Assembly (NCBI GenBank): GCA_003013855.2
Contig: PVNU02000773.1
Span: 2,093,001-2,157,000 of the forward strand
DNA length: 64,000 nucleotides
Direction: 5' to 3'
Origin: Liriodendron chinense
Taxonomy: Eukaryota; Streptophyta; Magnoliopsida; Magnoliales; Magnoliaceae
Below the pieces are notes generated by a model. That model was not told the origin of the DNA and did not search any database. It saw only the letters and a list, made by a program, of their open reading frames with translations. This document shows, piece after piece, positions 54,054 through 64,000 of this stretch. The position numbers and the translations under genes were made by a program. Each line of letters begins with the position of its first letter. The stretch's first letter is position 1.

Positions 54054-54666
54054 TAAAGGAAGGAAAAAAAATGGATTTTGTAAGCACCCAGGCAAAAAAA
54101 AAAACATTTACACATAATCACATTGTTAATTTGTGATTAGTTTTTCTAATGATTGCTAATTTTTATGACATATTTTAAAAGAAAATGGCAAAATCACCTC
54201 TACTCAAAACTTCTTTATCTGTTACTAAAAAAAGTAATTAACAATTATTTTGTTGTATGTGGGAAAAAAGTAAGGTATTTTAAAATACCTCTTTGATGGT
54301 TTGTGTGATGACGATGGCACCAATTCCTCGAACCTTTGACTTGGAGGTTCAGAAACCATAACATGGACCAGCCTTTGCAAAGAAGAGGATTGGTGACATA
54401 ACAGCAAAAGAAAATTACTTAGCTATAAAGACAGCAATTTCTAATAGAAGAAAAAAAGAAAAAAGAAAAAAGAGAGACCATTCACAGTGGATGACATTTG
54501 CCAAGAGGAGGAATTTGTAGTAATCATCCGTTAATATGAGGTTCGGCTTGCATGTGGGGGCCATGATTCAGTCAATTCTGACCATATAAATTGTGGATGG
54601 CAATGTAATAGATGATCCTAGCCATCCAACCAATTATAATAAAATACACGGTGGTTAAACAGACGG

Positions 54667-55076
54667 GGACGGGATTGCGTCCGACCTTGGTCGAACCTTT
54701 AAGCGTCCGACCAGAACTGTTTAGGGACCCACTGTAATGTATCGGTTTATCCAAGCCGTCCATCCCTCTTATAAGATCATGTTAAGGTATAAACCCAACA
54801 ATGAGTCCTACCCAACGCTGTAGTCGACCACACCAAATACTAAGCTTGGTTTGCATTAAATGCACAGAACACAAATTCAAGTTGCATTAAATGCAAGAGT
54901 CGTCTCTGGTGTGGTCCATAACACTGTTGTATCTGCCTCATTTTTGGGCCCATTATTAACATGATCTCTGAAAATGAGTGAACGGCTTGGATAAACCGAC
55001 ACATCACGGTGGGCCCTCACACAGATCTGGTCGGACGCTTCAAGGTCCGACCAGGGATCGGACGCAATCCGTCTCC
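54667..55076. mobile_element. Mutator-type MITE present only in arm 2
   Basis: 410 bases. Left GGACGGGATTGCGTCCGACC, right GGACGCAATCCGTCTCC. Flanks AACAGACGG (54658-54666) and AACAAACGG (55077-55085) agree at 8 of 9. Arm 1 carries the single uninterrupted site CCGTTTGTT at 44742-44750. Confidence 0.9.
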
Positions 55077-57338
55077 AACAAACGGTAAAGGAAAAGAGAA
55101 AATGATTAGGTACCAAGCTAGGCTATAAAATCAGTGGATCTGCCTGATTTTCAGGCCTGGGGATTTTCATGAACATTATCACAATTGGATCCTCTAGGAC
55201 ATGACAGAGTCCCAAATTCCACTGTCCAAATCAGACGGTCATTGTCTGATCATCGTGATTTTGGGCCCCAAGCTGGCTTCTAGCCAAGGGTTTCCGGGTA
55301 ATTACACCACTCCCCCCAATAGATCAGGCTGTTTATCAGGTGGGACAACTTGGTATGCTTTGTGGCTAAAAGATCAAGTCGGTTTGGCAGTTAAGTGGGC
55401 CACACCTGTACATTTAGTGCAGGCTGTTGCAGCCTCCTGATGATCTTTGGGCTAGGACACATACAAGGTGGTGCAGGTCAGATGACAAGACACAACCACC
55501 TTATGGTCTGGATTATCGAACCATGGGCTCCACTTGTTTGAATTGAAACAGTGTAAGCCTACATAATGATAATGTAGCCTTATATGACACGTGGGGCACA
55601 TCTTTGCATGGTTTTCAATTTAGAATAGTGGGCCCAATGGTTAGGAATTCATTCCATTGGTTTGTTGATTCCAGTGGTGGATGGAGCATGCATCGTAAAC
55701 TCTCAAATTGATCTCAGTGGCTGTTTGGGAGGCGTGTAGAAATAAGGTCATTTCATTTTTCTCAGGGTTAAAAAACAATCTTGATAACCAACAATTATGA
55801 TCTCTAATAAATGATTATGTCAAGGCTTTGTTTGGTTGGACCCAATAGCATAAATGGTTGCACCAAATATCAACCATATTCAACCTAACTAAAATGAGAT
55901 GAGGTCAATTTTGGGCGTCTGTCAAAGAAGCCCTAGAGCTTTTTCTAGTTGAAAGTGGATCACTATTGTTGTCGCTGGAATTTGGACAACAGGATTAGTG
56001 GGCCTAGGCAGCCCAGTGATCAACCTGTCATTCTCTGTCCCATGCAAAGTGATCTCAGCCGTTCAGTCCTTACTTGTCAATCCTGCAAGAAGATAGGAAA
56101 AGCAGGGGAGAGGTGTTGTTGAGAGGTGAGGGACTCTCCAATAGTCAGTCTCCTGGACTGGAGAGTTGGATCTTTTTAAGATACATCGGTAGAGTCCCAG
56201 TAAGGAAAGATTTTCCTCCTGATCATGTCGGGAAAGTCTTTCTACGACTTAGAAGATCTCGGAATATCCAGATCTTCGCGGATATCTTAGACCGTCTCAA
56301 GGTGGTTGGTCATTCTGGGTCGAAGGACACTGTGTCTGAGCTCTCTCACTTAGGGTTTAATTAAGACTGTAGGCCTTTCTCGGATGAGCTGTGCACTGCG
56401 TGGTGACATGCCCACCTGTCTAGGCTCTCTGGGCAGGAGCTTTGTCGATGAGTCTTTGGTCTTCGGCCTCATTCGAGGACTGGGCTGTAGACATACTCTG
56501 CTATTCGCTGACATTGAGCTTACAGTTGTTGTCATATGCATTCTCAGCTCACTATAGGCGATGACTTGCCCTTTGGGCCCTTGGGCCTATGGGCTTCTTC
56601 CTATGTGTGGACCCAACTTGGAATCTATCCATAACAACTATTGTATTTCTTCTACTTGTCTACTCTCTAGAAAAATGCAAATTGTAAGTCTGAGGGCAGG
56701 CTTGGATTGGATGCCACCAATTTTTTAGATCCATAGGAGACTATCATTCACACGAAGAGACCCCACTTGGAGACTTAATTCCATGAACTCAGTGTTGGAA
56801 CAGAGTCTGTCTGCCGTTGGGCCACGGAGCCAGACCCAGGAGAAAAATGTGTTAAATGGCACTACCACTGTCAGGAAAAGGTGAAGTAAAAATAATTTGG
56901 TGGGACCCACTTGGTCATTTTTTACTCACAACAAACCAAGACCCACTTGGTCGTTTCTTAGACCCACATGCTTATTCTTTTTTTTTTTTTTGGGCAACAA
57001 AACACCAAGGTGAACCTTCCATTGTATAGTTAACGGTTCAACCATCAAGGTGGAGAGGTAAGAAGTGGTGCGATGGTTGCCTGAAATATTTTAATGTTGT
57101 ACAAAGGTCTGATTTACCCTTGTCAGGACCAGTTCATTCTGAAATCCTAAAGTATTCTCTCGACTCATGATCTAAAAATAAACATGGACCTTTGAGAAAT
57201 CAGCAAGGCAATGGCTCAGGATCTATAAATAATAATAAAAAAAAGGAAAAAGAACCAACCTTCAAGAAAATAATGGTTATTCTTTCCCCAAACCAAGTTC
57301 TAAATAGCAGGCAAGCCCTGGTCAAATTTGACGAAACT

Positions 57339-57959
57339 AGTTGGAGTAGCATTCAAACTGTGCATGGTTTGGCCCAGATGCACAGTGAGGCTGCTGGACA
57401 GATTCCATGTGCCCTAAACCGGTCGGGTGACTGGTCTGCAGGGGGCTCCGACCGGTAGGGCGATGGGTCGGTGGTGTGGTTGGATGCGACGAATCTGAAG
57501 TTTCCTATTGTAAGTCGGTCTCTTGCGCGGTTTTGCACAAGAGGTTTTTAATTTCGGTTTTATGCATATTTAACGGGTGTAATGCGAGATTAGGAGTTTT
57601 GACATTGGGGCTATGTTTCCTAGATGGATTGAGAGGGTTCTAAGGTAAGAGAAAGAGCTTGGTGAAAGTTTGAGATTCTCTGAGATGAAGAAAATGACCT
57701 ATGCTTGTCCGTTTCATGTGAGAATAAGCTTTGGGTAGTTCATAGATTTCTGTTGTAGGCGTTTTGTTTCTTCATTCTCTGTAATCTTCTGTTAATCATA
57801 GTAGATCGCTTTGTGTCGTGGTTTTTTACCTGTAAATCGGATTCTCTTTTAGTTGAATGCTTGTGTGGTGTGATTTCATTGTGTTTCTCGTTAGATCTTA
57901 TATTTTGTTGTGATGTTGTTCGGCTTCCGCTTCCACTGCCAGCATCCCTATTCCCAACA
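57339..57959. repeat. Solo LTR in arm 2
   Basis: Inverted copy of 41888-42476: AGTTGGAGTAGCATTC at one end and CATCCCTATTCCCAACA at the other, with GAAAC to the right and GAAACT just to the left. It was already present when the arms were formed. Confidence 0.75.
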
Positions 57960-59557
57960 GAAACTATGTGATGGCCATTAGTCGAATATTTACTATAGAT
58001 AAGTCTTTTTCACCTTTGGTTTATATAAATGAGTAATATTACTATTTTGTCCTCACCATGTTATTAGCCATTAAAAGTATGATCCCAGCTAAATGATGGG
58101 TGGCCATCTAGTTCGTTGGGCAATAGGGATGTCGTACAGGGTCCCAATTCGATTAAAAACAATAATAATCCATTAATAGAAGGTCAGGATCATCTTATCA
58201 AATCTGATTTTGCTAGCACACATGCACCCTTCCACACATGCCACTACGCTTGCCGACTTTAGGTAGGCTACCCAAGCGGTGCATCAGGTGGGACACACCA
58301 TATAAACGATTTGGTGAAAAACATCGGGCCATCCATGTGTCCCACCTGATACATGGCTTGGATGTCATACATGTGTGAAGTTGGAACAACCACTCAAAAA
58401 CCTCATGGTCCCAGCTAATGTTGGATCTACCTGCTTTTCAAGGCATCCTATAGAAATAATGAACAACCAGCCAAGGTATCTGTATAATATCCAACTCATC
58501 TAACAAGGTAGTCTTACCATTAAAATGGGCCCCCAAAATTAGGTCAATCAATTTATCTAAACTATATGAAAAAAAAAAAAACCCAACCACCCAAAACCCT
58601 CATGGGTCCCATCTAATGATGGATTTGCTTGATTTTCAAGGCATCCTATTTGTATTGTGGGGTATCATGTAGAAGAGTTGGATGGAACACAAACACCATG
58701 GCTGGGTGCCACACACCAAGTAGCTAGACGTAAAACTAGTTGTTTGTGATCATTTCCAGTATGTAATAATGGGACATGCTAGCGAGGCTAAGGGGCTAGA
58801 TTCCTATAATAGTTATCCACTACTTTAAAATAGCTACGGCTTGTCATATGCTTCAGAACACCTAAATAGTGGGGCACACTATGGATGGAGCATATCTCTA
58901 AAATTAGATTGATCAAGCAATCATAATCATTCATTTATTGTCTATAAAATGGACAGTTAAAATAAAATAAGGAGTGGGGCAAAAATTTCAAGAGCAAATT
59001 AGATGGATATAAACGAATTTGTGATATTATTGTTTGTTATGCTTCCTTCACATTTGGGTTAGCATTTCGAATAAAGGAGTTTACTGAAGGGAGGTCGAGC
59101 ATGCTTTAATTAAAAAAAAAAGGGGGGTGGTTGGTCTGGAATCATTGTCCAGAGGAGGAGTTACGGTATAATGATTGTGCAGAAAAGTTGTGTAGTCACT
59201 CGTGGGTTTTAAGTTTGCATAGATGGGGCTCACAACAATGAGAAGAATCTAAAGTCAGCAAATGACGGTTGAGAGAGAGAACCGTGGGCTCACTTGTACA
59301 AACTAAAACCAGAGCCGCAGTTTGTCATCTCTCACTCCTTGCATTGTATGGTTAACCCAAGGAGATGCTATTTTGATGCTGGGCAGTTTTTCTTTTGGGC
59401 CACTACATGATGGCCAATAGTAAAAATCAATGGCTGTTATCATCTGGTGTACCTTGTTATTTTGCCTTGCCTTAAAAAGCACGCTATCAATGTGTCCTGG
59501 CCTGAAGTTAGTCTGGTCAGCTCATCACGTAGGCCATGAGATTGAATATGGGTCATT

Positions 59558-60880
59558 TGCGGTCTTTTTCTAACTGCCCGTCATTCTGCAAAGGAGTGGG
59601 CCAAATAGTAAGCAAACGAACTTGATTTTTGGGCCAGGCCCGTGGGGCCCACGTGTTTGGCTTTTCCAGGCCAGATACGAACGGAGTTTTGCGACGCTTG
59701 CTGATATGCCAAAAGCAAGTTCCAACACGTGGCACAAAGTTGGACGTTCATTAGGTGGGCATTTCAGTGAAAGTGTCATAAAAGTTATTCAAATTAAGCA
59801 GTCGCAATTATGGTCCAGCTTAGATATACGGTGGACCAAAAAAATTATGCTTATTTAATTCTAATTTGAAAATGAGATTACTGGACACATTTTTTTGACG
59901 GTGAAAAATGAAAAAAAATTAAAATAAAAATAAAAAAAATCAATGGGCCTCTTTCATGAAGCAAGTGTCCAGAATCAGAAGTTTGAGTTGCTCAACCAGT
60001 CTGATTTAGGGACCGTGACTTGATAAAGTTTAATTTTAGTTATGCGTTCCATGTTTACAGCTTCTAAGCGCCTGCGCATCAAGTGCAATACCGAGCCAGA
60101 GTATTAATCAAGTCAGTCTAAACATATGGTTGTGCTAGACATGCAAAGATGGGATTCATCATTGGCACACATGGGAGCGATCAAGGGCACTTGTCGGGTT
60201 GGGATCTCATCGAAAAAATTAAAAAAGAGAAAGAAAAAAGTAAAAAAAAACTCCTTAGAAAGAATCACTTACCCAAAGATCATATCCGTTAATTCATCGG
60301 GTGAACTATGTGGTCCCATGTTTACCTTCAATATAAACTACTGATAATCTTTTCCTGGTTCAATATTTCTCTCATATGGGATTGGCCCGCATAAAGTATT
60401 AAAAGATAAAATGAGGTGCTTTAAAGCACCTTTTACTTTTATTATTATTCCTTCCTAAGGATTATAGTCTATGCCAATCTCAATCCCAATGGTACGGTCG
60501 AGTGACAAAGTTCACTGCTCTCCACGTGCTAAAGTCCCTTGTTATATATTGATACACTATCTTCCAAAGGCTTAAAGAACAAGTGAAGATTTGCCATGGT
60601 ATTATAAGCAGAGACTCTTGTGTTCAAATTCCCCCACTACCTAACATGCTACCGAAATATTTCTCCCATAGGGGCCATTTGAATCAGGCTAATATTTTGT
60701 ATTTTGCCTTCCTTTGGATTTGGGCGAATGGTTAGCGCTATGGGTTTACTCTCCATAAAATTGAGTTTGATTCCCCCTCCCATTATTTTACCATATGCAA
60801 GTGGGTGATTGCATGCATACGTAGGAATTGGTCTCGCCTTAAAAATGGGGGGAGACATTCTATTATTGTTAAAAAATATA
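59558..60880. other. Intergenic stretch outside arm 2, no arm 1 counterpart
   Basis: GGGCCAGGCCCGTGGGGCCCAC near 59632 is a GC-rich palindromic spot. GGTGCTTTAAAGCACC near 60415 is a perfect palindrome. About 60660-60850 holds AT-rich repeat text (GGTTAGCGCTATGGG, TTGAGTTTGATTCCCCCTCCC) that may be retroelement-derived. No gene recognised. Confidence 0.4.
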
Positions 60881-60884
60881 AAAA

Positions 60885-61090
60885 TCATGGTGAACCCCAG
60901 GAAGATTTTAATAGTGGGCATTTCCTTCCCTATTGATTTGTGGATTACTTGGCTCTTATACCTGCCTCATTTTTTAGGCTCTGCCTCTAACATGAGTTGG
61001 CGAATCCGATGGACACAGTGGATTTTGCATGGACATCGCAGTGGGCTCAAAGAGCTCCATGTCACAGGAGCTCCACGCGTTGCAGGGAAA
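60885..61090. mobile_element. Mutator-type MITE, right half only
   Basis: CATGGTGAACCCCAGGAAGAT, GCCTCATTTTTTAGGCTCTGC, GATGGACACAGTGGATTTTGC and CATCGCAGTGGGCTC are the right half of the family core. The left half is missing. Confidence 0.55.
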
Positions 61091-61711
61091 CTCAAATCCC
61101 TGTGTTGATGCCTAAAGGGTGGCAACGGGTTGGGTAAGCCCAACGGCTATGCATCCAAACTGTCATGGGCGTGATGATCCAGGCCCAAATTATCCTGAAT
61201 GGCCTGTGCCCCAAAAATGCTCGGGATCAGAGATTTGAAGAATATTTGGACCCTTCTATCATCTATGTTGAATGGGGACAGTTGCTATATTTCCTTTATC
61301 AGCCATCTTTTTCTTGGGGTAACTATTGAAAGTCTAGGATTTTTTCACCTTGAAGTTTTTGGTTCATAAGGCAAGTGCACACACCCAAAGCCCAAATGAT
61401 ACTGTACCAACATTCTGCATTGCATTAGATTATCAGGGACGAACTAACTCAGGTCCTTAACATAACGAATGTTCACATATATTCATAAACATAGGTTTGA
61501 TTTATGTGGGGCCCACCACGATGTGTGAGTGTCTTCCCACCCATCCATTAGATGCGGCCCCACATGCTAGGTCGAGAGCCCCGTTGTCATCCTTATCAAA
61601 ATTCATGTTTGCCGCAACAAATTAGATAAACAATGTAGGACATGAAGGGCTAGAAATTTCCAGATGGAATGGGGGTTCACCACAGTTTCCTGGTACACCT
61701 TCCTTATCCCA
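61091..61711. other. Intergenic stretch, no gene
   Basis: GGGTGGCAACGGGTTGGGTAAG near 61118 resembles a hAT MITE end, but no partner end was found. Near 61510, GGGGCCCACCACGATGTGTG is a MITE fragment. Confidence 0.35.
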
Positions 61712-61720
61712 ACTGTAGGG

Positions 61721-62247
61721 GGAATCGGATTGCCGTGTGGAGTAACTCCGAACGCTCCTATCGTGTGGAGTAAACTCTATTGGGCCCACCTAGGATGTGT
61801 GTGCTTTATCTATTCCGTCCATATGCTTTTCCAGCTCATTTTAGGGGTTGAGCCCAACATTTAAGCATATCCAAATCTCAAGTGGACCATGCCACGGGAA
61901 ACAGTGGGAATAATGATTGCCACTGTTGAAACCTTCCCAGGCCCCACACTGATGTTTATTTGTCATCGAACCTGTTCATAAGATCACACGGATATAGATG
62001 AAGGGAAAACACAAATATCAGATTGATCCAAAACTTCTATGTCCTCCAGAATTTTTCAATGGTAGCCATTCAGTTCACACTTTTCCTGTGGTGTGGTCCA
62101 CTTTAGATTTTGATATGCTTCATTTTTTGGCACCATACCTAAAATTTTCTGTTAAGATGGATGGACGGAGTGGATAAAATACTTAAATCATGGTGGGCCC
62201 CACAGAGTTTACTCCGTGCGGAGTTACTCACTACGCAATCCGCTTCC
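61721..62247. mobile_element. Mutator-type MITE with perfect 9-bp target duplication
   Basis: 527 bases. Left GGAATCGGATTGCCGTGTGG, right CTACGCAATCCGCTTCC. Both flanks are ACTGTAGGG (61712-61720 and 62248-62256). GGAGTAACTCCG near the left and GCGGAGTTACTC near the right place it in the subfamily of 31827-32328. Confidence 0.92.
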
Positions 62248-62256
62248 ACTGTAGGG

Positions 62257-62985
62257 ACATTTGGGAATTTACGTGATTACGAGTGGATGTATTTTATATT
62301 CGTTTCCTTTTATTTTTTTTTATGTTGCAAACCAATCATTAGATTAGTAAAGGAAATGCTTTTCCATGGAAATCAGATGTACTCGACAAATAGGTTATTC
62401 TAGATCCGTTTCATAGTAAATTTTGTATTTTTAGTTTTCCACGGTGCATTTTCATTTCCATGCTTTGGATTCTCCCTATCCAAACATGGTTTCAATAATC
62501 TAGGTCATTGGTTTGTTGAATCCAGCCTGGATGGTGAATTCCCTAAAAGTTGGAGGATCTGAGCAGCTAATAATAAAAACTTTCTCAATTGAGCATGAAC
62601 AGCTATTCAATTTCTTCTTAACCATCTACGTATGAGCTACAAATCAAAAGATTAAGATTGTTCTAACAAAATGATTTTTTAATAGCTTCAATTATGAAAT
62701 CATGGGCTCCACCTTAAAACAAAGAAGGCAGAAGTAGAATATATCTCTCAATTTTAATTTGAGAAGAGAGCTCTTACTATTGATATTTATTAATATATGT
62801 TGGCGACTATTATATCAGTGATTTGAGCTGACGGTTACAATTAAAAGAATTTGAAAAATTGATTACAATTATTGTTGACTATTATTCCTATTCATATTAA
62901 GTTCAATGGAAAGGATGCAAGCTCTATGTCATATAGGGCATTGTGTATATGTGACACATCTTTCCTATCATTGGATCACATGGTT
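62257..62985. other. AT-rich intergenic stretch, no gene
   Basis: No coding or structural feature recognised. Confidence 0.4.
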
Positions 62986-62989
62986 TTCA

Positions 62990-64000
62990 ATTTTAACAAG
63001 TAGGCCGTTGAAATGGTAGCATTGGGCAATCATCCAAAGATGGGGGGTTGGAATCCCAATTCTTCACATGTTTTGGAAGGTTAAAGATAAAAAAGAATAT
63101 CTACAGGTGGTGGAGTCAAAAGAAGAAAAGAAAAAATCTTTTTTGTTTTGTTTTTTATTTTTTATTTTCAAATATCCACGTAAAGAAAGCAGTTTTTAAA
63201 TAATCACATTGTTAATTTGTGGTTAGTTTTTTTTCCTAGTGATTGTTATTAAAAAAATGATAAAACTTCTCCTATTGAAAACCTCTTTCTTTTTATACAA
63301 TTAAAAAGATCAATTAAAATTATTTTGTAGAATGTCCCAACTCCCAAACAAGAATTAAAAAATTCTTGTTCCGTATGCAATGACAATTAAAAAGATTAAT
63401 TAAACTTATTTTGTGGTATGTCCTAAGTAAGGATTAAAAAATTCATGTTCCACATGCAATGTGGGTAAAAAGGAAGGTATTTTGAAATACCTCTTTAATG
63501 GTTGCTGAAGCTGATGGCACCACTCCTCGAAGCTTTGATCTAAAGGTTAAGAAACCATTATGTGGACCAGCCTTACTAAGGAGAGGAACGGTGCATTAAT
63601 GGCCAAAATATATAACTTAGCCAAAAGAAAAGAAAGAGAAGATGACATTTACCAAGAAGCATTTTTCTTACATTATGAGGTTCGGCTTGCATGTGGGGAC
63701 CATGTTTCCATCAGTTCTAACCACAGAAATTGTGGATAGCAATGTAATGGACCATGGCCAAAATAACTCCAGTTAGATGATCCTAGCCTTATAATCAAAT
63801 AGACGGCAGTCAAATTATAAAGAATTAAATCCTGAAATATTCTCTTGCGACATGCCCGGATTTGAACATCTAAAAAAATCAGCAAGGCGGTGGCCTGGAT
63901 CATAAAATAATATTAAAAAAAGACAGACTTTCAAGAAAATAATAGTTATTCCTTTCTCAAACCCATATTTTAAATAGTAGGCAAGCCATTCTATTTATCA
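62990..64000 (-). repeat. Outer partial copy of the palindrome unit (R4), running off the window
   Basis: Same orientation as arm 2: TTGAAATGGTAGCATT...CCAAAGATGG (as at 53285), AAGGTATTTTGAAATACCTC, GAGGTTCGGCTTGCATGTGG, GAAATTGTGGATAGCAATGT and AAAATAACTCCAGTTAGATGATCC. Its last 120 bases (AATCAGCAAGGCGGTGGC, CTTTCAAGAAAATAATAG, TAGGCAAGCC) mirror 36890-37010. Confidence 0.75.

Larger units (their letters stand above)
53036..59557 (-). repeat. Giant inverted repeat, arm 2 (about 6.5 kb)
   Basis: Reverse-complement copy of 40250-45715. It is about 1.05 kb longer, almost exactly accounted for by a 631-bp PIF/Harbinger MITE (53423-54053) and a 410-bp Mutator-type MITE (54667-55076). Both are absent from arm 1, which has the corresponding empty sites. 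Carries its own copy of the solo LTR (57339-57959). Non-coding. Confidence 0.9.

Noticed and set aside
40250..59557. Giant palindrome as an assembly artefact
   Set aside because: The arms differ by many substitutions, two complete transposon insertions and a local duplication, so they are not the same sequence assembled twice.

Overview
This window is plant nuclear DNA: GT-AG introns, plant gypsy, copia, hAT, CACTA, PIF/Harbinger and Mutator-type transposable elements, and a few plant genes far apart in repeats. The very abundant palindromic elements built around GTGGGCCCCACCATGATGT and CCGTCCATCCATTTT recall magnoliid genomes (Magnolia, Liriodendron, Laurales). That placement is from memory and is an inference. 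No bacterial-type genes, CRISPR arrays or rRNA/tRNA genes were seen.

Genes. (1) 2047-4474 (+): seven consecutive intact exons (777 coding bases, open phase throughout) of the plant CTF4/WDHD1 (EOL1) replisome adaptor. They cover the middle SepB-type domain only; neither the WD40 start nor the C-terminal end was found. (2) 17868-18062 (-) and 19830-20024 (+): two arabinogalactan-peptide genes forming a divergent inverted duplication that includes promoter and 3' UTR. (3) 29570-30127 (-): an uninterrupted PRELI/MSF1-family gene (mitochondrial lipid transfer) whose upstream region is a Mutator-type MITE. (4) A single decayed exon at 9513-9606 (-) resembles an ERD6-like sugar transporter.

Mobile DNA, left to right. 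0-2 kb: tandem repeats, one CACTA end, a possible LINE-type fragment. 3-9 kb: intronic and intergenic palindromic elements. 10.05-15.88 kb: a Tat-clade Ty3/gypsy element on the minus strand with one LTR, many stops and loss of its 3' end. 16-20 kb: Mutator-type MITEs around the AG-peptide pair. 20.9-21.6 kb: a probable solo LTR related to the gypsy LTR. 22.8-28.2 kb: two inverted copies (A and B) of a non-coding element of about 1.6 kb; copy B sits inside a copia gag remnant and is flanked by a perfect 9-bp duplication. 30.2-33.0 kb: a chain of five Mutator-type MITEs.

36.8-64.0 kb is the most striking part. A long unit is present as a giant inverted repeat: arm 1 about 40250-45715, arm 2 about 53036-59557, with further partial copies outside both arms. 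Once two insertions found only in arm 2 are removed, the arms are nearly equal in length (about 5.5 kb). A complete 6.26-kb hAT transposon (46337-52597; perfect 8-bp target duplication; broken transposase gene; long 5' intron packed with Mutator-type MITEs) sits in the spacer. The two arms act as natural empty and filled sites, so the order of events can be read from the sequence.

Coordinates of element ends were read by eye. Identities were not computed and no database was searched.
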